From: Fratercula arctica
Taxonomy: Eukaryota; Chordata; Aves; Charadriiformes; Alcidae
Assembly: GCA_947846985.1 (NCBI GenBank)
Contig: CANTUZ010000014.1
Location: forward strand, 6,264,485-6,328,484
Direction of reading: 5' to 3'
DNA: 64,000 nucleotides
Shown: piece by piece, positions 11,592 to 24,900 of the stretch
How the letters are laid out: the number at the start of each line of letters is the position of its first letter
Numbering within the stretch: the stretch's first letter is position 1
Program-made: the position numbers and the translations under genes
The notes under the pieces: model-generated
The model's input: only the letters and a program-made list of their open reading frames with translations
Databases searched by the model: none
What the model was told of the DNA's origin: nothing

Positions 11592-12308
11592 GTGGAAATC
11601 TGCAAAACTCATTCTAGCTAAAGCCTCAGCGTGAATGCAAACCATTAGCTGCCAGCTGGTGACTCCTTTGATGCAAGACCATGCTCCCCATAGCACAGGT
11701 GTCCCCATGACCTTGCCTGGAATTTTAATATTGCCATTGTATGGAGCATTTTGGTTATGGGGAGGGCAAGGAATGACTTCTTGCTGGGATTTCAGCTTGG
11801 GAAGGAAAGCATGGTCAAGATGAGAAGGGAGAGGCAGTAGGAGAGGGTGAAGATGAAGCTCTTAGGCTCTGGTAGATGTCTCAGCTGAGCTCAGAGAAGA
11901 GACAGCTCCCCTTTCTATCTCCAGGTATGTCCACAGCTGTCTTTGGGCAGCTCAAGCCCATTCCGTAAGGGACTGTATAAGCCAGAGGTGCAATCATTGG
12001 CAGAAATACATAGTTTATGGTTCGTTTCAGCAAAAGCCCATCCTCCTTGCACATAGCTATTGACGTAGAGGTGTGAGCACATCAGGGCCCGTGTCTCTGT
12101 GTGCACCCGTCTATACATCTGTGCGTGGGTGTGGGGAGATACCAGAGCAGACCCGCAGTTGTATCCCGCAGTTTCTGTACACACATGTCACACGGTACAA
12201 AGTGGGAAGGAGGTGTCTTCACTTGGGTACTCACGTACACATTCACCACACAGGTAATGTTTTCTATAGGCATTTATATATCATTCATTGTAATTCCAAG
12301 TGCAAGAC
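11592..12308 (-). repeat. Unidentified ~730-bp repeated segment, inverted copy
   Basis: Reverse-complement copy of 2,575-3,303, forming the inner end of the left inverted-repeat arm. Confidence 0.6.
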
Positions 12309-14473
12309 AGAGATACAACTTTGGTGAAAGTCCACTGGAATACATGTATGATGCGTGTGGAAAGGGCTGGGCACTGTGGAAGGGCTGGGTGTGGACATGT
12401 TGGCATGGACAGGGCTAGTGGGTAGGCATTGGCCTCCCAAGCCAAGCGCTGGCAATTCCCCAGCAAGAAGTGGTGAAGAGAAGCGAAGGGGTAGCACACG
12501 TCAGGGTCATGGTGACGGGGACAAAGCCGCTGTCAGCCTGCAAGGGTGGCTGTAAAACCCGAGCTGCCTGGTGGGTGGAAGTGGGTTTGGGAAGGGCAGG
12601 GTGGAGCAGGTGGTCAGGTGAGGAGCTGGGGGAGCATCACCAAGGCTCCCAACACGCAGCCCTTCCCCGTCCCGGCAAAGCCCAACCGGGGCACACCAGC
12701 CCCATTTTCCCTTTTCCCAGGGCGGGAGCTCATTGCCCCAGAGAAAAGGCCAAGGTGGGCAAGGCTCCCTCTGCCCTCGCCGTGCTGGAGCGCTATCTGG
12801 GCTGCCTGCGTGAGCCGCTCACCGTGGCATACGTTGCCGTGGGGTTCATCTCTTGCAGGCGAGGCTTCAGAGGGAAAATTAAACCCTGTTATTTCACCTG
12901 CTGGCTCCGAGCCCTGCACAAGCCTCTAGTCCTGGGCTATAGGAGCGCTGATGGGAGCTGTGCACTTTGCATCACCAGGCTTGGAAGAAATCAGCAAAAA
13001 TAAGAGGCGGTTTGGGGCAGTACTGTGTTTCTAGGGGACCCCGCATTTCTTCTTTGTTGTTGTTTTCCCAAGGCTGGTTTTTTCCCTCTTGGAATGCCCC
13101 CAGATTTTAATCATTAAGGCAGGAATCATTTTGTCAGCTTGGGAAAGTAAATCTTACAATTGTAACAGCAGCAGCTGCAGTTCACGCGGGGGAAGTTTAT
13201 TTTGAAGCTGCTAAGAAAAAAATAATCTCTAGTGGGAAAACTATTTAGTTGTTGGGGAAGTGTCACCCGTAAAGGGGAATCAGGTGAGGGAAGGTGTGGG
13301 CAGGTGGGCCCAGAAATCCACGTACCAGTGGGGTTCATGGTGGGAACAAGCCAGTGGGATGCCCCAGCCCAAGCCCTGGGCAGGGACCCCGACCTGCCCA
13401 TCCCATCCCTGGGGGCCCCACTCCCTGGCTTCACCCAAAAGCTCTGCCGTGACTCACCCTCTTATGTCCAACGTGGGCAACGGTGGCATCTGTTGGGGGG
13501 GAAAACCACCTTGTTAGCGCTCTCTTCCCCTTGTGGGTTTGGATGAGACCCAGCCTGCCTTTGAACAGCACATCCCCTGGGGTCAGGACTGAATCCCCTG
13601 CCCTCTTTCCCCCTCTTTCCCCCCACTTTCCCCCTGTTGTGCACAGCAGAGCGAGCTGCCCTTCCAGCTGGGCATGTGGAGCAGGGATCTGGGTGTTTGG
13701 CTGCATTTCCCCCACCCTTCCAGCATTTCGTCTCTCTTTGCCCAACCAGCAGACCTTTATGTGCTGCTCTGCGCCCACCTGTGAAACCAAAGTCACCCTG
13801 CAAATAGACGGAGGCACGCGGAGGGTGGGGAGACCTCCCCCTTCCCCCACCCACAGCACGGCCCCTTTGCTGCAGCCTCTGCTCTCAGAGGTAGCAAGGA
13901 GATGTTTTCCCCACCGGCACCCAGCAATGGACCCACATCCGCAGCTGCTGCACTCTGCTTTGGGGCAGAAATCCTGGTGAAGTGGAAACGCAGAGCGGGA
14001 AAAGAGCCAAGACCAGAAGGGCTGGATTTCAGCCTGGGGCCCGAGTGCGTTGGGCAAGTCCCCGCCAGCAGCAGGGGTTGGTCCCCTTGAGCGTTGGGCT
14101 GCTGTCACCTTTCTTCTGCAGGCAGAAGCTGGGCTGTGCGTGCAAGGGAGAAGAAGGGAGCAATGCAGCCGGGACAAACGTGCCCTTGTTCACCAGGAAG
14201 TTGTTTTGCACATCGCGCTGGGAAATGAATCGTAGGGACCGTATGTGGAAGTGGGAAAGGTGCTGCGTAGTGTCGCAGTGAGGACTGGAGATGGAGATGG
14301 TGAAATTGGTTTGGGGCACGTCCCCATAGCTCTGTTCAGCTCCTCAGGCTGTGACGTGGCTGATTGATGGGCACAAGGTTGCTGACGCTGCCGGAGGGCA
14401 GCCAGCCCACATGAAAGGTGTCCCCAAGGACAGAGGGGACCATGGATCACCCCGGGGGGGAGGAGGGACTCAC
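12309..14473. other. Unique spacer; possible remaining tail exons of the 17,107 gene
   Basis: This part of the inverted-repeat spacer is not duplicated elsewhere in the window. I see no independent gene. On the minus strand around 14,378-14,340 a stretch (reading TSQPEELNRA) aligns loosely with the third tail exon of the two other long-tailed receptors, but its donor is not convincing. Confidence 0.4.
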
Positions 14474-17107
14474 ACTGTATTTCGCTGTTGTCGGTCGCTT
14501 CAGCCTCGTGGCTGGGAAGCTGCTGCTGCCTGGAGAGGAGCAGAGGAAGGGGTTTGGGATCTGTGTCCGGGCGGTGATGGGGCCTTTTGGGTCATTCCCA
14601 TGGGTGGCACTTTCTTGCACTGGGTCCACGGCTGGAGTCAAGCCCAGGGACAGCCCTGCTCCTCCCTGCCCCCACCCCGGGGGAAGCCACCCATGGACAC
14701 AGACCATGCTGCCCCTGGCCAAGGACCAGCCCAGGCCATCTCCATCCCCCGCCAGCCCCACAGCCAGGAGGGATTGCTGCTCACCTGTGGCATCTCTCTC
14801 TGCAGGCCCCTGCAAGGAAAAGAAAGGGAGAGGTGGGGAGGCCGAGTTACTGCACAGCCCTGGCTCTCCATGCTCTGGGCTGCACCATGAAGGTGATGGG
14901 CTGAACCTCCACACCTCACTCAGGGAGGGACTTTTCCAGACCAGCCTAGGCAACCCTGAGTCCCAGTTCCCAGGCTGGCTTTTCCCAAGTTCTCAGCAGC
15001 TGTGGACAACCCAAGTGTCTTACAGCCGCTCAAGCCAGCTCGGAGACTCTGTTCTTTTACCCAAAGGTCTGGGAGCAAATGTCAGCTTGGGGCAGGGAAT
15101 CATTCACTGTCTCCCCCCCAACTTTGGCATCCAGGCAGAATCAGAATGGAGGAAATGTTCCCCATCTCAGCTCCTTTGCTCCCCCCAGCTGGTAAAAGAA
15201 AGAGCTGATAGACTCAGCATCTTGTGAAATGGGTTAAGTGGTCGGCCATCTTGAACTGGCACAGGTCAGAGAGCAGCAGCCCCGCATCAGGGTTCAATTT
15301 TGGCCTCATGGTTTACCCTCAGTTCCCCCCAGTCACTCACCTTTCTTCACAGCACAGTAGCCGGCTGCAGCCAGGAGGAGGAGGGAGGCGGCCGCCACCC
15401 CCAGAACGATGCCTGTGGGGAAGTGGTAGACAATCTGGGGATGGGGAGCTGGGAGAGACAGAAGGTGTTGGGGAAGAGGGGACGTCATGGGGAGAAGCAG
15501 AGAGCAGGAGATGCCCCTAGAGCCAGGCACAATCCCGACTGATATTCCTCCCACTGTGCTGGTGCCAGCAGCGCAGCATCCCTGGGCTCGATGCTGGGCG
15601 ACACTGGGTGTGTGGGGAGGGAATGACTCACCTGTGGTGGATGGCCCTGCCGGGGAGCTGGACCCGCTGCCTGGCAGGAGAGATGGGGAGGGTGAGAGTC
15701 TCCAGCAATGCCAGGTGCTGCACAGACTAAGCACCTGTGGGGACCCCCTGATCCACCATCTCTCAACCCTCCTGACAAATCCATCAATGCCTTGCTCAGC
15801 TGTGGCTCTGGGTTAGACCTGGCACCACCGCTCTGCCCTTCCCATGATGCTGGGCCAGGAGAGGAGCGGGATTCTCTCCTTTGACTGGGAGGAGTTGCCC
15901 TGGTGGTAGAGTCATTGGGCTGAACAGCACCCTGACCACGAGCCTCCAAACGCCCCAGAGACACGCCATGGGGCACAGAGGGTTCCCCACCCTCAACTGG
16001 ATTTTGTGGCTCCCCAAAATGGCACCTGCCAATGCTCCGTGCCACCTCTTACCTGTGACAGCCAGGTGCCGGGGGGCGCTGAGGGCAGAGCTCCTCACCC
16101 AGTTGTTCTCATTCCTGTGCTGGTATCCACATGTGTATGTCCCTGCACTCTTCAAGCTGATTTTTAGGAGCGCAAAGTAGCTGAGCTGCCCCCGTTGGGC
16201 TTTCAGGCTGTACTCCTCCACCCCATCCTTGCAGAAGACAATGCGGGTAGCAGGGGACCCCGTCAGCATGGAGCACCAAGCCAGAACTGTGTCGCCAGGA
16301 CGAGCATGTGATGAATCAAGGCTCAGACGAGGAGCCGGGAGGTCCCCTGGAAGGAAGGTAGTGATGCAGGGATGCTACAGGCATTAGGTTTTGATGGTGG
16401 GGCTGCAAAATGCTTTGGAGAGGGAAGGGGAAAAGTCTCTCCTCCAAGGGTTAATATCCTGGGAACAAAACTCCTCTCCTTTCTCAGCACCACCGCTTGC
16501 ACCACTCCATGTTCTGCACCCCTCCCTGTGCTCACCGTCACCTGGGGAGCTGCAGATGTCCTGGGCGGTCACGCTGGCACCTGCAGCGTGGGGCAGAGAG
16601 GGGTTTGGTTAGAGGGGCAGTGACCCGGCTCACGCGCCTGTCCCCAGCCAGGTCCCCACTACTGGGTCCTCTGCTGGGCAAGAACCTCTGTCCTGCGTCT
16701 CCTTCATGACATCACCCCAAGCTCATTTTGGGTGGTTTTGCTGTCCCAGGTGGATGCCCCTGATTCCACAAGCACTCCAGTCTCTGCCCAGTCTCATGGT
16801 GTGATCCGTGAACCCTCAGAGGTGCTGGGACAATGCCCCCTTTGCTCAGAGCTGCCCCGTAGCTGGAGGAAGCAATCGTCTTCCTCCCCTCATCCAAGCA
16901 GCTCTGCCCCTCATTGCTGCACGGCTGCTCCGCACACCCTTTCCCCATCCTCCCCGCTGCCCAGGACGTGCCCTCTCCTGCCCCGCTCAGCACCCCTCCC
17001 GGCCTCAGCCCCAGGGCAAAGAAATGCCCCAACTCACCCAGCAGCAGCAGCAGGAGGAAGGCAGGGCCAGAAGGAGACAGCCGGGCACATCCCCCCTGCC
17101 CCACCAT
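14474..17107 (-). CDS. Single-Ig receptor with a different cytoplasmic tail, copy 2 (3' end unresolved)
   Basis: Exons: 17107-17038 signal; 16580-16542 mini-exon; 16346-16053 Ig; 15670-15632 stalk; 15448-15341 membrane; 14809-14785 and 14529-14474 tail. All join in phase. The Ig exon belongs to the same subtype as the activating gene at 26,490 (starts DLPAPRLSLDSSHARPGD, cysteines in AWCS, FCKD, YTCGY). The stalk, membrane (uncharged, GIVLGVAAASLLLLAAAGY) and first tail exon match the other long-tailed genes. The gene therefore combines the ectodomain subtype of the activating receptor with the tail end of the other class. The second tail exon (ending ATDNSEIQ) is unrelated in sequence to that of the 7,488 gene but has the same phases. 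Later exons and the stop are not established. Confidence 0.7.
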
Positions 17108-18152
17108 TTCTGGGCGCTGCGGCAACGGCCTCTCCTTGCAGCCTCTGCTTTCCTCTCGGCTGGGGACAGCGGTTCAAGAGCTGCCTGGCCCGTGGCTTGC
17201 AGCGCGCCGGGGGCTGCTCCTGCTGCCTTTGTGTGGCCAGCAGGGCCTTTCCCACAGCGAGAGGCTGTGACGAGGGGGGGCCCTGCCTCAGCCCCCACTG
17301 CGCACGCTGCGCCTGCAGAGTCCCCGCTTTCATTTCCCTGCGCTCAGAGAGAGGAGCACGAGCCGTGTTTGCCTGTCCCTCGGGGGCAGCATCCTCCCTG
17401 CAAAGCCCTCCTGCCCCTTGTCCCCCACCCTGCGTTGCATCCTTGGGGCCAGAGCTACCCCAGCTGCTCATGCTCTGGGCTGTGTCCAGAGCTGGATCTC
17501 ACCAGCTCCTCATGGCACCAACCAACGGCATCACCCTGACTCAGACCCTTCCGTGTCTCCGTGCAGTGACCGGAGGCGTTGTCTCAAGTTTCCCTCACAG
17601 ACGCCTGCCAGCCCTGGCCCGGGAGCCAACTTGCTCTCCACTGTGAAACGCCCAGTGCTTGAATCTGGGCCCTTGGTGTGCACCGGGGAGCTCGGGGGAG
17701 AGGTTGGGGTGCAGGCAGGAGGGGAGCACCTTGGCTGGGAAGCACAAGGCAGCACGGCTTCGTGTCAGGAAAGGGGGAAGGAGGGTGGAGGCAGGGCTGG
17801 AGGTGATGCCTCCTGCCTTCATCTTCCAGGTACTTCTGGGTAGCAGAAGGACTCAGAGGAGCAAAGCCTTGCCCATGAGAAAAGCCCTATGGTTATGTCT
17901 GGCCAGGTGCCATAACAGCACAGTTATTCAAATGAGAGGGAACAGGGGGACGAGAGGACCTGGGACAATAAATGAGCACAAAAAACACTTGGAGTGGTGT
18001 CTAGAGAGCACATCAAGGAGGCATAAGATGGAGCCTCACGGGTGGGAAGGAGTTTGCCAAGCAAGGACTCAGCAGTGGAAATTTGAGCAGGGCCACGTGG
18101 TGAGCCGGGTCACTGCCCCTCTAACCAAACCCCTCTCTGCCCCACGCTGCAG

Positions 18153-19001
18153 GTGCCAGCGTGACCGCCCAGGACATCTGCAGCTCCCCAGGTGATGGTG
18201 AGCACAGGGATGGGCCAGAAAAGAGAGGAGTGCGGGGGTGGATGTAGGACCAGAAAGGGGGTTGGTTCCCCATGTGGGAAACCCTGCAGAAGAGACTGCA
18301 GGAACGCTGGCACATACCATCCCTCTGCCATCTCTCCAGGTGACCTCCCACCTCCTGAACTCTTCCTGAACAGCTTCCGCGCTCAAGAGGGGGAAAGGGT
18401 TCCTTTTGGATGCTCCATTGAGCGAGGGGGTCCCCTTACACCTTCCTCCCACACCTCTGCTGCAGACATGGCACTCGGCAGTGCCCAGGATCAGAAAGCC
18501 AGGGCCGGGGCTCCTGAAGGAGTCTGGACTGTGCCAGGGATGCTCCCAGGTCTCCTCTCTACCTTTACAAGCTGACATCAGGCAAAGTGGGCAGAGTTAC
18601 ATGAGCCTGGTGGTTCCCCAGGAGGCCAATGAACCCGACATGAGGTGGGGGTTCTGCTGGGTGTCTGGGATGGTCCCAGTGCAGGACAGTGAGACTCACA
18701 AGGTCTTCATCTCTCTGACAGGCAGCAGCCCCTCCCCAGGAACAGGGCTCCCACACACAGGTGAGTGATTCCCTGCGAGCACTTCCCAGCATCTCCTTCC
18801 TCCTGGAAATCCTTATCCACATTGTGACCCTCCTCTCTTCCAGGGCCAGCCATGCCCCTCTGGATCTGGATCCTGCGCTCTGCCCTCACCCTGCTCCTCC
18901 TCATATCCGCCCCCATCATCACCCTCATCCTGGAGAGGTGCAGCCACTCTGCCCCTGGGGAAGGGCATCCTGGAGATGTCCCTCTCCCCACTGTCATCTG
19001 A
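18153..19001 (+). pseudogene. Activating-type receptor unit with truncated Ig exon, copy C
   Basis: The mini-exon is 18153-18191 and the stalk is 18722-18760. The membrane exon is 18844-19001 and reads LWIWILRSALTLLLLISAPII with TGA at 18,999. The Ig exon begins correctly at 18340 (DLPPPELFLNSFRAQEGERV) but is cut near 18,440 after the first cysteine. It continues into intron-like sequence with no donor, so the FCKD and YSCGY cysteines are gone. No signal exon is seen on this strand: the region upstream is the promoter of the opposite-strand gene at 17,107. The identical structure at 27,536 shows the truncation predates the 9.4-kb duplication. Confidence 0.65.
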
Positions 19002-21067
19002 TGCCCCCACTGCCCTGGGCTCCCCGCTGTCCCCATGTCATGAGTGAGGTGGGAGTTACACCACCCCCAGGCTCCCACTTGGGGTCTGGTCACTCAGGGT
19101 CTCATGCCCAAGGGATGTGCTCCCATCGCTCTGCTCTCTTTTGCTCAGCCCCTGCCCTCTCCTCTGATGAAGGACCCTGGAATCTCACACCCTTCCAGCT
19201 GCGTTTAACAGCCACAGATGCCCCTCCTGCTCACAGACACCAACGTCTCCATTGCCAGGTCCAGCCCTGCAGCACAGAAACACACGGAGGGAGGGCTGGA
19301 TGGCTCCAGCCTCAGAGCTTGATGCTCTCAAGGTCCTGCATCTCTCCAACACCTGGGCTGGTGTCGGTAGCCAAGGCCAGTTTCTGGGTCCCTGGGCATC
19401 TCGTTGCAGTGAGCAGGGCAGAGGCACGTGTGTTGGCAGAGGGCTTGTGGGAGGTGAATTATAAAGGATTTGTTCAGAAGTTGTCACTTGCTGTCACTCC
19501 TCTGTCTGGGAGGGTAGTTCTGGAAATGCTCTGGAGAGCTGCTTTAATCCTGGCTGGTGGGGCCACAAGGCCTGGGAGGGAGCTGCCACCCGCTACGCCC
19601 ACTCATCCAAGGGATCCCCTCCATCCTGCCATCACCCCAGCAGTGCTTACTTGGAAAAGCTCCGAGACGAGGATAGCTAGACCCATCTCCCCATGTTCAG
19701 GTCCAAGGGGTAGCTGTGCCCGGACCTCTGCACCACTCCCCACATCTTTGGTCAAGAAAACTGGGCTAAAAACGCCATCTGTGAGACAGGAGTGGGGTGT
19801 GCAGAAGCTGTAGAGATGGCAATGGGGTCTTGGCGTCAGCAGCCCCCAATACGCAACCCAAGCTCAACCTTCCCCCTGCAGCACCTCAAGCCTCCCACAC
19901 CAACAGCTCCCAGCACGGCCTGGAAGCCAAGTTTCTCTCTGATGTGAAACTCCCAGCGCTGGAGTCTGGGCCCTTGGTGTGCACCAGGGAGCTCGGGGGA
20001 GAGGTTGGGGTGCAGGCAGGAGGGGAGCACCTTGGCTGGGAAGCACAAGGCAGCACGGCTTCACGTCAGGAAAGGAGGAAGGAGGGTGGAGGCAGGGCTG
20101 GAGGTGATGCCTCCTGCCTTCATCTTGGAGGTACAAGTGCGCACTGGGGGGGCTCAGAGGAGCAAAACCTTGCTCCTGGGAAAAGCCCTGTCATTATGTC
20201 TAGCCAGACACCACAGCAGCACTGTTATTCACAGAAAGAGGAAACAGGGGGACGAGAGCAAGGGCAGAGCTCTTCCACAGATCTAAAGCCCCAAAGAAGT
20301 TCAGTCCCAGCAGAGCTGTCGCATACAAGGCTTCAGCAAAGGTCCCGGGGTGCTGGTGGAGGGCAGGGAGGTCTCCAGGCACAACAAATCCTGCTGAGCC
20401 ATCCCTCGCCAGCAGAGCAGCAAAATGGGATGGTACGGCTGAGCGATGCAGCCACCTTCACCTGCATCTCATCCACGCAAGGTCTCCACACTGCCTTGGA
20501 GCTTGAGGTGCTGTAATTTGGGTGCTGTCACTCCAAAGCCTCCTCGCGTGTACTAAAACAGAAAAGCCGCTGCTGCACACACAGAGGAGTGGTGTGGCCA
20601 AGCGGTCTGAGGCTGCAGAGCGAGCAGGAGGCGAATAGCTCGCTGCTGAGAGCGCTGATGAGGGAAAGGGAGGGCTTTTTTTAGAGCAAGGTGACCTGAG
20701 GCCCAGCAGCTGCAGCGAGGAGCAGAGGCTGGGCTGAGCTGAGATGGTGCTGGGCTTGGCTTGAGCTGCAGTGCAAGTCTGAGCAAAGTGCACGCTTTTC
20801 CAACAGCTCTGAGGGTTTTTGGATCACACCGTGAGACTGGGCAGAGGCTGGAGTGCTTTAGGGAGTCAGGGGCATCCACCTGCACCAGCAAAACCACCCC
20901 AAACAAGCATGGGGTGCTGTCATGGAGGAGACAAAGGAGATGCAGGATGGAGACTGGTGGCTGGGAAGGTGCTTGCCCAGCAAAGGGCTCAGTAGTGGGG
21001 ACCTGCGCAGGTGCCTGAGCCTGGTCACTGCCCCTCTAACCAAACCCCTCTCTGCCCCACGCTGCAG

Positions 21068-21106
21068 GCGCCAGCGTGACCGCCCAGGACATCTGCAGCT
21101 CCCCAG
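21068..21106 (+). pseudogene. Orphan mini-exon, second copy
   Basis: Duplicate of 2443-2481 with intact acceptor and donor, coding ASVTAQDICSSP. It is followed by the ~730-bp segment and not by an Ig exon. Confidence 0.55.
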
Positions 21107-21199
21107 GTGATGGTGAGCAGAAAAAAGGAGTGGTGCGAGGGCTGGCACTGAGAAAGGAGAGGATTTTTGTGTTCATGAGTGGACTTTCACCAATAGTAG

Positions 21200-21928
21200 G
21201 TCTATGTCTTGCACTTGGAATTACAATGAATGATATATAAATGCCTATAGAAAACATTACCTGTGTGGTGAATGTGTACGTGAGTACCCAAGTGAAGACA
21301 CCTCCTTCCCACTTTGTACCGTGTGACATGTGTGTACAGAAACTGCGGGATACAACTGCGGGTCTGCTCTGGTATCTCCCCACACCCACGCACAGATGTA
21401 TAGACGGGTGCACACAGAGACACGGGCCCTGATGTGCTCACACCTCTACGTCAATAGCTATGTGCAAGGAGGATGGGCTTTTGCTGAAACGAACCATAAA
21501 CTATGTATTTCTGCCAATGATTGCACCTCTGGCTTATACAGTCCCTTACGGAATGGGCTTGAGCTGCCCAAAGACAGCTGTGGACATACCTGGAGATAGA
21601 AAGGGGAGCTGTCTCTTCTCTGAGCTCAGCTGAGACATCTACCAGAGCCTAAGAGCTTCATCTTCACCCTCTCCTACTGCCTCTCCCTTCTCATCTTGAC
21701 CATGCTTTCCTTCCCAAGCTGAAATCCCAGCAAGAAGTCATTCCTTGTCCTCCCCATAACCAAAATGCTCCATACAATGGCAATATTAAAATTCCAGGCA
21801 AGGTCATGGGGACACCTGTGCTATGGGGAGCATGGTCTCGCATCAAAGGAGTCACCAGTTGGCAGCTAATGGTTTGCATTCACGCTGAGGCTTTAGCTAG
21901 AATGAGTTTTGCAGATTTCCACGCTGGC
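21200..21928 (+). repeat. Unidentified ~730-bp repeated segment, copy 3
   Basis: Near-identical to 2,575-3,303. Its start coincides with the inner end of the right inverted-repeat arm. Confidence 0.6.
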
Positions 21929-24900
21929 TTCAGCTGTACTCCTCCACCCCGTCCTTGCAGAAGACAATTGGGATAGCAGGGGACCCCGTCAGCAGGGATC
22001 GCCGTGCCAGAAGGGTGTTGCCAGGAGGAGCAGAATTTCAGTCAGCCTGGAAGGAAGGGCCACCAGGAAGGCAGGCAGTGACGCCGGGATGTACGGGCCA
22101 GCCTTAGGGGTTGTGTGGCTGCAAATGTCCTGTCTCAGAGAGGGAAGAGTCTCTCCTCCAACGGTTTGTAGCCAGGGAAAACAACCCCTGTCCTTTCTCG
22201 TCTCCACCCCACACATCTCCCTTTTCTGTGCACGGACATCCCTGTGCTCATGTCACCTGGGGAGCTTCAGTTGTCCTGGCTCGTAACAGTGGAACCCGCA
22301 GTGCTGGGAAGAGAGGGTTTTGGTTAGAGGGTGCGAGCCGTCTCATCCAGATGCCCCTGCCAGGTCCCCACTGCTGAGTCTTTGCTGCGTGAGCGTCTTC
22401 CCACCTGTGGGGCTTCATCCTGCATCTCCTCGGTCTCCTGGACACCGCCCTAGGCCTGTGTGCAAGTGAAGGGCCTGGGAACTAGGAGGGTGGCAGAGCA
22501 ACAGCTTCTCCAAGAGGGATTTTTGCAGGTGGAGCCGTTGGAGAGCAGGTGTGCTGGCCCATCCACGTTGGTGGAGTCGGACTATGGTGGCCAAGTGTGT
22601 ATCTGCACGGAGGAGGGAGGGATTTTGCCACCAGGACTGACTGCCTTGGCCCATGGAGATGAACAGCTGCCACCAGAAAATGCGATGGAACAGGCTTTTA
22701 GCTGTGCATTGCACATGGTGATGTGTGTCTTCCTAGGAGAAGAGAGATGGAAATTTGGGAGGCGTCTTCCAATTGAGATGGGTCTTGAAGGAAATGCCAG
22801 GCAGAAAATGCCAGGAGTGCAGGAGGACGCTCATGACTTTTCCAGGGATCTTCAGCATCCCAGGCTCTCAGGACTTCCTCGTAGAGGACAGTGAATCCCA
22901 CCGTGGAGGACGGGCTCAGCCAGGCTCAGCACCATCTCAGCTCAGCCCAGCCTCTGCTCCTCGCTGCAGCTGCTGGGCCTCAGGTCACCTTGCTCTAAAA
23001 AAAGCCCTCCCTTTCCCTCATCAGCGCTCTCAGCAGCGAGCTATTCGCCTCCTGCTCGCTCTGCAGCCTCAGACCGCTTGGCCAGGCCACTCCTCTGTGT
23101 GTGCAGCAGCGCCTTTTCTGTTTTAGTACACGCGAGGAGGCTTTGGAGTGACAGCACCCAAATTACGGCACCTCAAGCTCCAAGGCAGTGTGGAGACCTT
23201 GCGTGGATGAGATGCGGGTGAAGGTGGCTGCATCGCTCAGCCGTACCATCCCGTTTTGCTGCTCTGCTGGCGAGGGATGGCTCAGCAGGATTTGTTGTGC
23301 CTGGAGACCTCCCTGCCCTCCACCAGCACCCCGGGACCTTTGCTGAAGCCTTGTATGCGACAGCTCTGCTGGGACTGATCTTCTTTGGGGCTTTAGATCT
23401 GTGGAAGAGCTCTTCCCCTGCTCTCGTCCCCCTGTTTCCTCTTTCTGTGAATAACAGTGCTGCTGTGGTGTCTGGCTAGACATAATGACAGGGCTTTTCC
23501 CAGGAGCAAGGTTTTGCTCCTCTGAGCCCCCCCAGTGCACACTTGTACCTCCAAGATGAAGGCAGGAGGCATCACCTCCAGCCCTGCCTCCACCCTCCTT
23601 CCTCCTTTCCTGACGTGAAGCCGTGCTGCCTTGTGCTTCCCAGCCAAGGTGCTCCCCTCCTGCCTGCACCCCAACCTCTCCCCCGAGCTCCCTGGTGCAC
23701 ACCAAGGGCCCAGACTCCAGCGCTGGGAGTTTCACATCAGAGAGAAACTTGGCTTCCCGGCCGTGCTGGGAGCTGTTGGTGTGGGAGGCTTGAGGTGCTG
23801 CAGGGGGAAGGTTGAGCTTGGGTTGCGTATTGGGGGCTGCTGACGCCAAGACCCCATTGCCATCTCTACAGCTTCTGCACACCCCACTCCTGTCTCACAG
23901 ATGGCGTTTTTAGCCCAGTTTTCTTGACCAAAGATGTGGGGAGTGGTGCAGAGGTCCGGGCACAGCTACCCCTTGGACCTGAACATGGGGAGATGGGTTT
24001 AGCTATCCTCGTCTCGGAGCTTTTCCAAGTAAGCACTGCTGGGGTGATGGCAGGATGGAGGGAATCCCTTGGATGAGTGGGCGTAGCGGGTGGCAGCTCC
24101 CTCCCAGGCCTTGTGGCCCCACCAGCCAGGATTAAAGCAGCTCTCCAGAGCATTTCCAGAACTACCCTCCCAGACAGAGGAGTGACAGCAAGTGACAACT
24201 TCTGAACAAATCCTTTATAATTCACCTCCCACAAGCCCTCTGCCAACACACGTGCCTCTGCCCTGCTCACTGCAACGAGATGCCCAGGGACCCAGAAATT
24301 GGCCTTGGCTACCGACACCAGCCCAGGTGTTGGAGAGATGCAGGACCTTGAGAGCATCAAGCTCTGAGGCTGGAGCCATCCAGTCATCCCTCCGTGTGTT
24401 TCTGTGCTGCAGGGCTGGACCTGGCAATGGAGACGTTGGTGTCTGTGAGCAGGGGGGGCATCTGTGGCTGTTAAACGCAGCTGGAAGGGTGTGAGATTCC
24501 AGGGTCCTTCATCAGAGGAGAGGGCAGGGGCTGAGCAAAAGAGAGCAGAGCGATGGGAGCACATCCCTTGGGCATGAGACCCTGAGTGACCAGACCCCAA
24601 GTGGGAGCCTGGGGGTGGTGTAACTCCCACCTCACTCATGACATGGGGACAGCGGGGAGCCCAGGGCAGTGGGGGCATCAGATGACAGTGGGGAGAGGGA
24701 CATCTCCAGGATGCCCTTCCCCAGGGGCAGAGTGGCTGCACCTCTCCAGGATGAGGGTGATGATGGGGGCAGATATGAGGAGGAGCAGGGTGAGGACAGA
24801 GCGCAGGATCCAGATCCAGAGGGGCATGGCTGGCCCTGGAAGAGAGGAGGGTCACAATGTGGATAAGGATTTCCAGGAGGAAGGAGATGCTGGGAAGTGC

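Larger units (their letters stand above)
8078..12308 (+). repeat. Left arm of a ~4.23-kb inverted repeat
   Basis: The reverse complement of 21,207-25,437. The arm starts at the last bases of an Ig exon (CTGTCACAG followed by GTGAGAC) and ends at TTCCAAGTGCAAGACA. It contains the stalk and membrane exons of an activating-type unit, its 3' flank, a decayed receptor fragment and the ~730-bp repeated segment. Both arms have the same length by my count. Confidence 0.8.
16350..21928. repeat. Direct segmental duplication, first copy (partner 25,724-31,311)
   Basis: Apart from small indels, sequence from the Ig-exon intron of the 17,107 gene through the activating 3' unit to the ~730-bp segment recurs at an offset of about 9,383 bp. 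The end near 21,928 is where the right inverted-repeat arm's unique part takes over. Confidence 0.7.
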
